From assembly GCA_964017235.1 (NCBI GenBank), contig OZ024927.1, forward strand, positions 23,331,160 to 23,395,159: a stretch of DNA of 64,000 nucleotides, in the 5' to 3' direction. Below the pieces are notes generated by a model. It searched no databases. It worked only from the letters and a program-made list of their open reading frames with translations, and had not been told where the DNA came from. Made by a program: the position numbers and the translations under genes. Of this stretch, positions 11,101 through 26,100 are shown in pieces. Source of the stretch: Sabellastarte sp. h YS-2021. Lineage: Eukaryota; Annelida; Polychaeta; Sabellida; Sabellidae. The stretch's first letter is position 1, and each line of letters opens with the position of its first letter.

Positions 11101-14100
11101 AGATTTGGGAGAATCTTAGGAAAAACTTGAATTGTAAGAAGTATACAGGACCAACTAGATATTGTAAGATAAAATAACTATCACGTAGTTGAAGAAGAGG
11201 GGAAATTTCCATAAAATCTGGGCATATTTTAAACATTCTTCTTGAAGACATCATCAGAAATCAGTATTCATATTTGTCTATATATAGAAAACATATAAAT
11301 AATTTTCTAACTAAAAATAGGATTACAGTTTTATAAAATACATGTAATTTTACAAACGTAGGGGAAAAAAGAGACCTTATTTATGTATCCAGCATAATTA
11401 GAATTTTGAAACCATAGAATGAATGTTACGAACATCTGATAAATTTCAGAATAGCAGATGTATCACATAAACATTAAATAATTAAAATAGAAGGTTGATT
11501 ATCATTTTGAAAATCAAAAGAATACACATTGTTATGACCAGACAGATGATTATTGAAATAAGATGTCATTAAAATACTGAATATATATAAGGCCTGACAT
11601 TGAATAAACAAATGAAAATAACATAACACATATATCTGAGTGCTGTAAATATTTCTACTGTAGAATACAATCCTGTTTTATATATATATATATATGTGCA
11701 CAGATATGGGCCCTCCAGGTATGTAAATTCCAAATATCAAAACGATCAAAGATCTACATGTATATCATGGCTGAAGCCTCTCACATCTTAAGCCTTTGAA
11801 ATATACTCTTACTTAACCAGGAATCCTTGATAACAATTAAAATTTTATTGAAAAAGGCCATTTAAGTATAGATTTATCTCTAATTATTAGGAAATTCTGC
11901 TTAACACTTTTTATAGCAACAAGATTCCAATCTATAATTATAGTTTATTTTTATTCTGAAGAATATTTACAGCAAGATAAAATTACAGAGGCAGAATTTA
12001 CACAAATATACATGTCAATACCTTGTTTTTCCTTCTGTTTATTTCCCTTGTTATATGCTTAAATGTCAGTGCAAAACATGGAAAAAATCACAGATTAGTG
12101 CAGGGAAAATGGTTTGTACTGCCTCGCTCCAAATCAGACCAGTGAGATTCAAGGTTTACTCACCAAAACTATTTTTGGAAACAAATCAACTGTTATTTTA
12201 TTTTGAAGTATACTGTGGTAGATTATACTGTAGCATATACTAATTTATAGCCGAATTCTACATATTTTTCGCTACAGATCCAGGCCTTATATTAAGGAAA
12301 TCACAAACCGCTTATATTTCAAAATATTTTAGAAACCATAAACTCGATAAACTTGTATGCATTTTACAGCAGTCATCAGACGGGAAGGTGACTGCTTAAA
12401 TCATGCACTGTTAAGAGTTAAACACCAACACACAAAACATAGATTCTCCTGAAATCAAGTTATGACAGAAGAATTATTCACCAGTACATTTTCTTACAAT
12501 TAAGAGAAAAAAAAAGACATGTCACACTCTGGCAATGTACTAGTATAAGAGATGTAAAACTGTGCATCAACAAAAAGTACTTGTTTAACATGAAACTTGA
12601 AACATTTAAACTGTGTTTCCATGTGTGCAATCAGCGATCACAGAATGTGTTGTCACCTTTTTAAAACAATAGCAAATATTTTGACAAATTTTAATGTTAC
12701 TTTCAAATTGCAACCACAATAAATTCTCCTCAGCAGCACTGAGCTGCTAAGCATAGGCAATTTTTATGGTTTTGTGAATATTTTGGAATAATTATTCAAA
12801 CTAATGGTGATTTAGTGTTTATTAATGAAGAAAGCATTCTAAAAATTAGCCAAAGTGGGTAGTATACTGGGATATTTGCTGGGACCCTTAATTACAAACA
12901 TGGAAATTTATACTTTTATGTAAAAATCAATGTGTGCTAATTGATACACATCAAGTGCAGCTGAATAAAACAAGTCACTTCGATAAAATTTTCTATTTCT
13001 TTTTATTCACTAAATAAATCTCTTCACTTAAGTGAAAAATACGGGTATGTACTGACATATAAAGGTATAAATTGAACACCACTTACTCAACTGCTGAATT
13101 ACAATTGATAGTAATATATTTACAGATTCAAATAGTTCCAAAGAATCTCTTGTCAAGTTTTTTACAGTTTTCTTATGAAGATAAATGTAGCAGGTTTTTC
13201 TCCTCTATCTGAAATGGATCAAACTAGCTCAGTTAAAAATATAAAATTTGGCAATACAAACATATTTGGAAGCAAAAATCAGTACAATCATTACCGGTAC
13301 TTACTCTGGAAATAAGACTTTTTAAAACGGTCTTAAAAATTTAATGTCAGGGGGCTGGGAAATTTGCTATTCTTTTCTCATCTGATGGAGCTCTGGGAAG
13401 TGGGAAGTCTCTGTATATTAGGGATGACAGTCTACACTGCTTTAACAAAGTCCATCTGATACATTGGTGGGGAATCATAAACATAGTTTATTCTTGTGTA
13501 TTAGTTCATTGTAAGTTTATGGTGTTACTTCATTTCTGTACTGCAGTTCAAAAAACAGAAACTATATTAGCCCTTAGTTTGTGCTTTCACTACTAAGAAC
13601 AGAAAATAATAAAACTTAAACTGTGAAAAGTGTTTGAAATTTCAAACCTTCTTCTTCTGCTAAATAATAAGAAAGAAAGAACACATTCAATTAACATGAG
13701 TTGCTTATTTTAATGTTATTGTAAGGGACATAATAAACATTTACACACTGTTTTACTACAACTCTTTGTCCTTGATAGAGTTCAAACTTTAAGTAGTAAA
13801 TTAAGTAAACTTCTCCCATTTAGCCTGGTGTACAGAAGAATACCCATCAGGTACCATACCCATCAAAACAATGCCCTTCAGGAACTTAGCCCATCACAAA
13901 TTTTTCAGGAACGGAATTTTGCCCGGCACCCATCAATTTTTTCTTTTAACTTAAGCTTTACTTATTTAAATCTTTACTAACTTTTAAAGTAAAGAAGCCC
14001 TACTTAGTGAGCTGCTGATAATGCAGATAAAGTCACTCAGTAGGCACTTTAAATAAGTAAGGTTTAAGTTTTAAAAAGATTATGGATAAAATACTGATGG

Positions 14101-17100
14101 GCAAAATTGAACCCCAGAAAATTTGTGATGGGAAAAGTTCCTGATGGACATTGTTCTGATGAGCATAGTACCTGATGGGCTTTCTTCATGGATTCTTACA
14201 GCCCAAACTGGAGGTCGAACAGCATGTAAAATCACTCTTTCCTCGGTCAAATGGGATGCCTAGGATCAATTGTCTGCTGAATATTTGGGTGCTAATATTG
14301 CCAATTTTATGCATATATATTGTGCTATCACCTTAGTTGTTTGATAAATTCATTTCATAATAAATTCAATTTGTGTCGATGTATAATTTACTCAAAGAAA
14401 CCCAGTTGGGTGGACATGAAATAAGCTTAAATAAAAAGATTTTGTTCCAGTTATATTTTACTGTGAAAAGCACTTTTAAAACTGCTGCTGTTTTTACCGA
14501 AATGAAAAGTCACCTCAGTGGAAAGAATATACATAAATCTAGCAATAGTTCTTTTAATTATCCACACAAAACAAGCACACCATTTGTGCTAAAATAATTC
14601 TGCACCTCAGACATATCAAATGCACAATTATTCATCAAAATAGCCAAATATGTACAAGCATGCCACTATCTGAAAATCTTACTTGAAAAAGACATGTAGT
14701 ACTGACTCTAGAAATACCCACAGGTGGATGTGAATACTCTACCATTTGAACACAAGTGGGAGGAATTAAAAATGTAGGCCATGGTTTCAAAAATGCCTTC
14801 ATTTTTCCCACCATGTTTGATGTCATGATCCATCATACACTTCATTTTATATAGTTACAGATTATACACCTAAATTACATTTGAAGTACATAACATATAC
14901 CATTTCTTCCATAAATATACAAACCATTTTCAGCAAGTACAACTCAAAGTACATATTTGTTTAAGTGAAAAATCTTCCATTGAGCGCTCGTTCTGTGCAA
15001 TGTTTCAATTTCTAAGAAAACATTCAAAACTCTAAAAGTTTTTTTCTGTTTTCTAACATTCTCAAAAATCTGCATTTGTTGGCGAAGAAAATGTATGATC
15101 CCACAAAAAAAAAATGCATTCCAGAAACAACATCAATATGTTCACCTCAAACATACATAATAATGCACACATGTAACTCAGGTCACCCATATAATGTACA
15201 CATACAAGTCAAGTGAGTTATAAGGGCACACCATACCTTCTGTTGCTGTTTCTGCTGGTGTATGAGATGTGCCCACTGAGGGATCTCTTCCGACATCTTC
15301 AGGATCATCTGCACACACTTGTTCATCATATTCTGAATCTCCTCCAGACTTGGCTACAGGTAGAACACAATAATATCACTTGGAAGAAATTATGCCCCAT
15401 TCATACTGTTAATTTATTTGGTGTTTTATGTCAAAGCACATTTGTTCGAACGACAAAAAAAAACTCTGATCACAAATGAGAAAGGCAAGTGTGTTACCAC
15501 AAACCCATGGCCCACTTTGGCACCACAAACAATTAATAGATTATTATTGGCTAGTGTTAAGGGCAGTTTACTTAGTTGCTATATCCATGGCCTTTATTTA
15601 ATACTGTTCTCTTTGGTGTTGTTGGGGCCACGGTGGCAGAGTGATAACACTCTTGCCTCCCACCTCTGCGGCCGGGGTTCGATCCCCGTCATGGCCGCAA
15701 GTGGGAAAGCTGGTAGTTGCTTACCGTTGGTCGGCAGTTTACAGTACAGAACCCTAGCGAACTATATGTACTGGTTTCCTCTGCCCTTCCAACTACCCGT
15801 CGTGATATGACCTGTACAGTGTTGAAATCGACGTAAAAAAAAACCCAAATAAACAAATAAACTTTGGTGTTGTCAGTTTGTAATGCTGAATAACCACAGT
15901 TTTCAGTTACTCTTTTCAATCATTTGTATTGCAATGCTTTGAATATGTTTACAGCAGAACCGAGTAAGAATCCGCAGCAATATCCGATAGTTCAATACTT
16001 CTATTTTACAGGCAAGTTAAAATGAAGGAGATAAATCTCTACTGAAAAGGCCCTCAAAAGACCATATATTTATTATTTATACTTAATCTGGGATTTGAAC
16101 TAGTTAAAATAGTTTGACTCTCCACAAAGAACAGATTAACAGGTAATATTCTGGATTTTCCTGTAATGTCATAAACTTTCAGACCTGCATGACAATGTTA
16201 GGTATGGCGAGCACAATGTCTGCCTTAAACAGTGGCTGTTTCTTGTCATCTGCTTCCCCGGGCTTGGCGTAACGTGTGGACATCTGCACACGTCTCTTGA
16301 TGCCATCCAAAGTGAGACGGGTACCTAGAGGATTCAATAACACGCCCAAGTAGAGGAAAATAAAAAGTATTAATGCTTGATTTATGAACTGATTTAAGGA
16401 GTAGCCGGTCCTACTTATAACTGTCCATTTTAACTAATGCACATGTTTTCCAATTAAATTTGACCAGTCTAATCATAGTATCTGTTTACATCTTACATTT
16501 GACCAATCAATCTATTAATTACATACACCTGACCAATTTATTTGTTTAATACTTAAATTTCAGTCATCTGGCTTTTTATCGATCATTATTGACCAGTTTA
16601 TGTGTTTATGACTTACATTTGACCAGTTTACATGTTTAGTAAGTAAGTAAGTAAGAAACACTTATATAGCGCCAAATTTGATGTAAACATCCTCTATGAC
16701 TTGTATTTGACCAGTTCACGTGCTCATAAATTACATTTGACCAGTTTATGTGTTGATGACTTATATTTGACCTGTTTATGACTTTTATGTGTTTGTGACT
16801 TATATTTGACCAATTTATGTGTTTAGGACTTACACTGGACCAGTTTATGACTTACATTTGACCAGGGCCTCAGTGTTTCTCTGTGTGAATGCATTCAGCA
16901 CTGTAGTGTATGCATCTGGCTCTACAGGCTGGCTGGGACTTTCCTGAATTGGGATCATCTTGGCCTGTTCTTCTGGAGTGAGTGGGTCCTTCAACATCTG
17001 CACCAAATCATCCACAGAGGACTCGACCAACTGACTGGACCTAAAACAAGAACTTTCAGGTCCAGATATCTCTGAAGCTAATTTATGTTCGGTTTACATA

Positions 17101-20100
17101 CAGCTACACAATCTATGTGAGAAAAAATACAAAGCAAAGTTTTTTTTCAGTATGCCATGTATTTTAACTTTTTTTGTCTTTCCCAGGGAAAATCTTTAAA
17201 AAGATCTTCCCCCTGAAAGAAATAGAGTGGGAAAAGATAATGCTACACACTAACTGGATAGGCAATCATCACTGAACATGACTGGGCATGATCCATTGTA
17301 ACGTCTGAAAATATAGTCCACCCTCTTTCTGGGGTCTTCCAAAACCTATCCCAGTGATGATTCCAGTGGTCACACTGTGTTAATGTTATTTACCTTTATT
17401 TCCTTGTATTCTATGAAAGAATTTACACCAAATTATTTCACTTTTCACTTACATTTTAACTACTTCAAGTTTTCATTTTCGCAAATTGGTTTATAGATTC
17501 TTGTCTGAAAATTTTTGAAATTTTGTCAATAAACTTCAAGATGGTAACTGATAGGGGCAGATTCTGAGAGGCCTCAGAATCTACCCTGGTGTATACTCTG
17601 GATTCTACCAGAGTGACTCCAATTCAACAAGATTTGCAGGTAGCTCTAGTTACACTTAACTTCCCATTATGCTTAAAATTACAGCATTTTCTCTTGTTCA
17701 GACCTCAGAATTGGTTCGACTTATGTCTAACTTACTTACACTGATTCTTGTTATATAAAATCTATAATTTATCATTCGGCTTTCCTTAGTGTTCAACAAA
17801 TCAAAGAAGTCACTTGCCATAATATACTGGAAATGTCTAAAGTTTTGGTTTGTTTATAATCATTTCTGCCATACTCACTTTGCTAAGACGACCGCTGCCT
17901 CGGCACAGGTTTGCTCAGTAATCTTCAGGAACTCCTCCACACTCACAGCAGTATCTTCTGGAATTTCACACAGAGGGGTCAAGGACATGTCTTCCAGTAC
18001 AGCCTCAATGCGACAGTCCAGGATGTCACAGGCACGCTTGTTGAGAAGCTCCAGGTTCCTCATACTCTCATAGCAATCATCAATGACTGAAATGTAAAGG
18101 GGGATGATAGTATTACAGTTTTAACAGCATTCATTATCAATGAAATTAAGTTCCTCTCGTGAAAATTTATAACAAATATTCATTTTTGTCATGGTTACAG
18201 AATAGGAAAAAAAATCTCAATTATTATTGTGGTGTCTTATGTATAGGAATATAATTTAGGGTCATAATAAATGCTTTTATTGTGAATAAAATGACATAAC
18301 TTTGTATGGACTTTATGTTTGCTGATTTATTGGCCTCAAAATTTATAGGCAAAAATATGCTCTCCATGAACTACACATATGCAAATTTTAACCAAAATGC
18401 ACGGTAAAGCAGTGCCTACTACAACAGACTTACATTCACGGACATTCAGTGAAGCCCAGGAGAGTTTGCTAAGCCCTGGAGCGAGTGCATCATCCACCCT
18501 GTGGATGAAAGGCTTCATCATAGGTGCAATGGTTGCAGGAACCTCCTGCTTGATACGTTCATACTCATCCAGCATCTCTGTCAGGCTATAAGTTAACAAC
18601 ATTTAACATTTAGATTTATTGTAAAACCCGATATTCAGCTACATTCTTGGCATAGAATATATTATTATTTTCAAAATTAATGTAGGTATCAGGTTCAAAT
18701 CAACCTCTATTCAGGTGATGGTTAAAAATGCTGCCTCAGCTATATAGATCAGAAAATAATAAACTGGTAATAGAAACCAGTATTAAATATATATATGTAT
18801 ATCTTGTATTCTGACCTTATGATACCAGATATAAAGATATTAGTAGCAGGTACAATCATTTGTGTGTTTTTAACTAGAACTGCTATATCTTCTGTGGGAA
18901 AGATGATATGCCTGTAAAGCAGTAGAAATTTGTTTTGGCAAACTTGAGTCCAACTGTTACAGTTGCGGATATGCTAGGACAAATTTTCGGTATCCCTGAC
19001 TGGGAATTTATTTTATTTTCAGCAGACAATATTACCATCACAATCCTACCCCCCACCCCTACTACCAGACATCATATAACAATGAATTGTCCACATAAGT
19101 TATAACTAGAGTAAGTAAGCTAAAACCTAAACTATTCCCTAAAATGACTACTGGTAGTTACAACCTTCCATTAATCCAAATGAAATCTTGGCCGGTTCCC
19201 TTTCAGCTTTTAAACATATCTCACCAAATTTCCATTATTCATCTGCTAAAATGTTCGGACAAAACAGTTTGTTACTCACTCCACATGGTACTCCTTGATC
19301 CGTTCCTCCTGTATACACAGATCCATGGCAGAATCTGGAATCTCCAGATGCAGCTTGTGAAGGTACCTGGCTTCAGCAATCAGCTCAAAAACCACTGGGT
19401 CAAAGTTCACAAACAGTTTCTTAGTCTCTGGTTGACTGACCAGCAGAGAGGCATACATTCCTGGAAGAAAAGCAGAGGGAGATTTGGGGTTGTTAATGGA
19501 AACCTAGTTCATCAGGTTATTGGTTAATTTTATTACAAAAACCCAAAACTGGTTATAAGCTTTCAATCCAGGTTGTTATTTTCAGTATTCAAAATACATA
19601 ATTTTGCAAAGCATCTTTCAAATTATCAAAGACTAGCTATCTGATATAATGCCATGTCCTGAAATGGTAGGCTTGCGCAGTAACCGTGGACATGTGTTTT
19701 GTACAATTATGGAATAGCGAATGCAGAATGGTAAATAAAATAACGCTGTTGAATTCTGCATGCATCATGATCCCTTCACGTACAAATGCAAACAAACAGA
19801 CCGTGGTAAAACAAGTAGTTTAAATATTCATAAGATTGTCATTTCTTGCTAGATTTTTATAAATAGCATATTGTTTTAAATATTACAACAAATTGAAAGC
19901 CTCTACAATAACAATCTCTCAAAATTTCATAACAAATTCTATGAAATAGAGTAAAAAAAATTTTTTTAACCCAAGATATCACCATGTATTTTTCATTGAT
20001 GGAACAGCCAACATGGTCTTGAATTTTTTATATTTTTATTACTAAAATATTAATGTAATCATTATAGGGTAGGCCCTGTGGGCTTCATGGCTTTAATATT

Positions 20101-23100
20101 CAGCCGATCGTTTAAAACCATTCCATGATTTATCAGCTTGATGCTATACACTCCATCTGTATTTTTCTATGACTGGGTTTTTAAATGGATATCAATTGTT
20201 TTTCTACACCACAAACCAGTTTTAAAAATTAAATTCAACTGCAGCTCTAAGGTGTTGACTCTCTCCAATTTCATACAAGAACGAGACCCTGAGTGACATG
20301 CTATAGGATATAACAGTAGGGGTTACAGTATATTCTCACACCAGGGTCGGCATCAAAAATGTGTAGATCGGGAGGTCACCAATGAAAAACTGTACCGATT
20401 TCGGGACTTTGCATTTTTAGTACACCCCAACCAAACATGGACATTTCCTCTAATGACATCACAATAAAAGTCCTCAAATGCACAAAATATGGGTTAAAAG
20501 TGAAGGATTTCTTCAGATTTCTGATTTGTTTCCAACATTTTAAGTTTTCCTTCAATTATGTGTTTACAAGCAACATTAAGGTTATAAAGTATCGTTACCA
20601 AAACATAGCAGTTCTTCTCAACATAATCGCTATAAAAGTCTGCAAAATGCACAAAAATATGGGATAACAAGGCCACTGCCGCAGCGGTTATCTCCCGCCT
20701 TAGAATCAGTAATAATGGAAAACTAAAGGAGATATAAGGCCTTTGTTGTAAGACAACCCAACTTGACACTGAAGAAGGACTCAAAGGTAAAAGTCAGCAA
20801 TTGAAAAAGAGTCTCAGGCCTTGACGTCCTTTAAGTTGTTTTCACATTTGGAACGCCTAGTAGCAATGATAAGGGAGATATAAGGCTTTTTAATAGGATA
20901 ATCCCATTTAACATGTGATATAATGGCCATTTTGTTTTCAAAACTAGGCCATATTACAATCAGGCTAACTTTCCTAGCCATATATATTTTGCGCATATTT
21001 GATGAACCTAGCTGCAATATTTCAAGTTTTAAAGCATCTTAATGATTTTTAAATAATTGGCTATGGCGGCCATTTTGTTTTTCAAAATAAGGCTAAAATT
21101 TTTCTCAGGCAAAACATTGAAGGCCAGGACTTTTGATGGTCTGTCTTTATATTCTGAAGCCATAGCACCAATAATAAGGGTAAAGTAAGGACATTTTAGT
21201 GTGACGACCCCATTTAACCTTGAAGCAGGGGTCATGGGTCAAATTCAACACCTGGAAAAGATTTCCAGGCCATGACTTCCTACAAGTTGTTTTCACATTC
21301 TGAACCTCTAAGAGCAATATTAGGGGAGATATAAGTCCTTTTTAATAGAATAACCTCATTTGATATTAAACATGTGATATGGCAGCCATTTTCTTTTTAG
21401 GACTAGGTCAAAATTACTATCAGGCTAGTTTTTCTAGCCATATATCTTTTGTGCAAATTTGATAAAGCTAGCTGGAATATTTCGAGATTTAGAACAACTT
21501 TATGATTTTTAAACAATTGGGTAAGGTGGCCAAAATTTTGCAGAGACAGGTGTTTGTAGCCATAAACATTCCCTGCAAAATTGACGAAGATATCTTTATA
21601 AATGAATGAGATGTTAAGGTTTTTGTTAAAACCTGACGAACGGACACACAGATGGAAGGCGTTTACAATCTCTCGACCACGGCCTTTGCTTTTCATGGTC
21701 TGTCTTTACAATCTGAAGCCATAGCACCAATAATAAGGGAGAAATAAGGAGGTGTTAGTGTGATTACCTCATTTAATCTTGAAGCAGGGGTCAAAGGTCA
21801 AATTCAACACCTGGAAAAGATTCCCAGGCCATGACTTCCTACAAGTTGTTTTCACATTCCGAACCTTTAGGAGCAATATTTCGGGAGATATTAGGCCTTT
21901 TTAATAGGATAACGCCGTTTGACATTAAACATGTGATATGGCGGCCATTTTGTTTTTTGATCTAGGCCAAACTTACTATCAATCTAGCTTTTCTATCCAT
22001 ATAGATTTTGTGCAAATTTGATGAAGCTAGCTGGAATATTTCAAGATTTAGAGCACCTTTATGATTTTCCAACAATTAGCTATGGTGGCCATTTTGTTTT
22101 TCAAAATGAGGCTAAAATTTTGCAGAGACAGGTTTTTATAGCCATAAACATTCCCTGCAAATTTGGTAAAGATATCTTTATAAATGAATGAGATATTAAG
22201 GTTTATGCAAAAATGTGACGAACGGACGCACACATGTACAGAAGGCGTTTTATAATCTCCCGACAACGGCCCTCGGCCGCAGGCGGAAGATAAAAAGATA
22301 TTTTTTCAGATTTGGGGTTTGCTCCCAATATTTTGCGTTTTCCTTCCATTATATGTGCTGACAAGCGAAGTGCCAGTTTTTAAATTTTATCACGGTATTT
22401 CAGCAAAATGCTCTCGATACTAGGCATACCGTCCAATCCCTAGTGCTTACCACTCTTGGCAGTCTCCACAGCTCTGAACCAGCCCCTGTGGTACAGCATC
22501 TCAAACTCAAGCAGCACACCTGCCATCTTGTTATAGTTCCTCACAACTTTCTTTCCTTCTTCAGTCTACAACAAGCAGAGCCAGTGCTAGTCAAACATGC
22601 TGGGATCATTGAGTTTAACCATCAATAAATACTGTGGCTGTGTAGGGAAAAAATATAGAACCCAATCCTGTGGATATGGTATCCAGTGTCTGCTGTACTG
22701 ATATTGTATTGCAGTTGAAACCTCTGTAACAGAATTCCGTCAAGTACAACTGCCTGTTAATTATAAATAAATTTCAGGCTTCCACTATATTTGAATGGCT
22801 TGGGCAATTATTGCTGGTACAACAGCAAATCTGCAACCCCACCCACCCTCCCAAAAAATTCCTCATCTATGGGAAAAATTAACTGAATTTGTTCAGCACC
22901 AAACTTTATACGAACTACACTATTTTAAAATAATACTAAATTGCACACTATTACCATAAATAAGCACTGAAATAAATACAGAATATACAGTTATAACATA
23001 ATTTGATGAAACAACCACAGAAAAATGATGAAGATGAAATAATTCCTACCCTGAGAATTTCTTGCTTCTTGTTGAACATCTTCATTGGTCCTTCAATCCT

Positions 23101-26100
23101 CCGGTACAGCTGTCTGGCCCAGGCAATTTTACCTAGAAAGCACACATCATTTCATGTTACTGCAAATCCTTAAGAGGATTCTTAAATAGAACATTTAATC
23201 TATTAAATAAAAAAAACCATGTGTTGAGTCTTCAAGCATCCTATAAATTAAAACTTACAGTTATCAAAATAGCTGAGCATAGTTCAGAATATTTCTGATC
23301 CCCTAGTGTGGTTCATTAACAGGCCTAGATATACTTTTAGTGTGATAATGTTGGATGAAAATCAGGATATACACCGAGAATTTAAGCTAACAATCCTAAT
23401 GAACTTAAGATCTGATAACTATCAAGGAATCATTTACGGTTTCGAAAGACTGGAGGAATGTTTCTGGCTACAATGGGGTCACTCTTGTCTGTGTATCAGT
23501 GTTTTCCCCAACTACTCCAGCACAAATAATCTTATTGTAAGCGGATATTCACCAAGAAGATTACCAAGGCATCATGCACATTGTGTCACTTGGAATTGGA
23601 GGCATGTTTCTGATTACTATGAGATTACTATTGTTTCCATACCAGTTTTTCCCCCCAACTACTCCAGTTCCAATTTTTTTTTTAATAAATGGACATTCAC
23701 GAAAAAAGTCACACAGATACCATGTACATAGTGTCACTAGAGATTAATGATGGATTCATTCTGTCTTGTACTTACTGCTTTGTCAAACTACTCCAGGACG
23801 AATAATCCTATTATACCAGATACTCAGTACAAAGGCTACCAAGGCATCATGTACAAAGTGTCCCCTAAGAATGTTTTTCTTGCTTCAGCCGTCACATTCT
23901 GTCTTCTTAATGCTGTCACTAAATCTTGTCCCCCTGATTTTTGTTATGATCTTTCATGACACAATTTAGGCATCCTTTTTACATAGTCACCTGAGATTGG
24001 AGGCAGGTTCCTGGGGACGATGGGGTCATTTTTCTGCTTCTGGTAGAGTTTTCTCACAGTTTCCAGGTCGCGGGAGTAGTTGGCTAGCAGCATAGCATAC
24101 TTGTCACGCAACTCCAGTTCTGGTCCACTGATGTTTTCCACCTTCAGCATCAAAGCCATGGCCTGCTCAGTCTGTAAATAATTAAGGACAAAGCGTTATT
24201 TCATGTGTGCAAATTATTCATAAGTAGCTTTCATAATATGACAAGATTTTATGCTAAAGTCGTAGTCTCACCTTACTATATTTAAATTTTTCTACAGTGC
24301 CTGTCTGTATCTGTATTTATGTTAAATTTATATTAAAATGTAAATAAAAGCAAACAATGACATATCAAAACAGAAGTAAAATACTGAAGATATATAAATA
24401 AATGTTTTATGCTGAACAATTATCTAAAGAAATTTTGTTTTTATATAACAAATACAGCTTCATTTCAGCATCAACTTGAAAACATAGCACATTGTGTTAA
24501 TCCATAGAGAAATCTGGTACAACAGTTGTAAATCAATGTTCTGGACTCAGATATATTTGGAAAATTCTATCAATATTTTGAAATGTGGACCAGTGAGACT
24601 GGCTCTTAAAGGCTAATCATTAGCAAAAATATATGTTAATGTATATTTCATGCTCATTCAAATGTCTTTACATTTACAAGAAAACTATAAATTAGCACAT
24701 ATCGGGGCATATACTTTAGGCTGTATTACACTGATAATACTACATACTGTGAGCTGTTTTTCAAACCAGGAGTCCACAAAAGCCTGAATCTGCTGCCTCA
24801 AGCCATCAAACTGGTTCCTGAATTCCAGGTAATCCACATCAAACTGAAACATCACATAGACTGGTAAGAATATTGTATCCATAATAAATGTACACGAAGA
24901 AATTTTAATGGACCTAGACTTGCTCCAAGTGTTTGTATTTGTATCCATCAGTAAGCAGAACAGTTAAATTTAAAGTGGAAACTTACATGAATTCATTATA
25001 CCACAAGCATTCTGGAGCATTGGTGATAGTCTCTGATAAAACTTTTGTCAGGTCTGTTTTTTTTCTCCAAAAGTCATCCAGTACGAATATATTACACAAA
25101 AGACAAAAGGACTTGGTGAAAGAATACAATGGACCCTATATTGTCTGAAATTATATTACCTTTTTATCCAACTTCACTTATTTGAAATTTTACAAAATCA
25201 CTGTTTTTATGCTCTTTTATATGGAGCTAGATGACAATATAACACAAAGACACATCAATATTTTAAATATCACAACAATACCTCTCCTTTCCTATGGTCC
25301 AGAATATCATATGTCTTCTTGCGAGTCTGGTCAACAATGGTCTTGTACCTCACCGCAATGACCTCAATCCCTTCAATCCTCACGTCACCCAGGCCAGAGT
25401 ATGCTTCTATGGTGGTGATCATGTGGGCGATTTTCTCCAGACGCTTACAGAACGTGTCAAACTTCCCAAAGATATAGTTCTCGCTATAATGAGTAGGATG
25501 AAAAATATTAATGCACAAAAATACCAAACTTGTCAATAGTTTCCATATAGTTGTCCCTAATATATGAAGAAAAATAACAATTTGTTCAAATACAGAATGT
25601 ATTAATGTTTCTGTAAATGCAATTCTCACAAGAATGTGTTCACATAGAAAATACTAATAATTTAAATACAGAATGTGTTAATTATCTGAAGACTGATATA
25701 GTTCTCACTAGAGTATGCTAAATAGAAAATACTTGTGTAAGTGTAGTGAAGTGTTGAAATTCTTCAAGATATAAATCTCACTAGAATTAGAGGCATAAAC
25801 CCAGGACCTCTTTTATTTTACAAACATTCTAATAAGATCGAAAATTTTAATTACTTAAATGTAGCTTTTATAAGCTACAAGCTTACCATGTGGGACTGAT
25901 TGCTGTACTTGGATGGCCGCAAGGCATCATGGCCAACGTCTAAGAAAAAATAGACATTTATAGTTGGCCGTAGCCTCAGGTTGTCGTCTCGCGGTACACT
26001 CGGACATTCGTCTCCCTTTTCTCGTTGCAATGTTAAACCATACCCCCTCAGCTGTAATACAGCGGGGAGGCAGGGTGGGACTCTTCTCAGTCCCACATGG

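Noticed and set aside
15622-15698. Functional tRNA gene
   Set aside because: The A and B boxes are present but the cloverleaf is poor, and an 11-bp duplication encloses a longer element with an A-rich tail, so it is a SINE head.
23306-23969. Open frames of 141 and 70 codons between exons 15 and 16
   Set aside because: Intronic on the opposite strand; the sequence looks like degenerate local repeats (ccaactactccag words) and has no domain.
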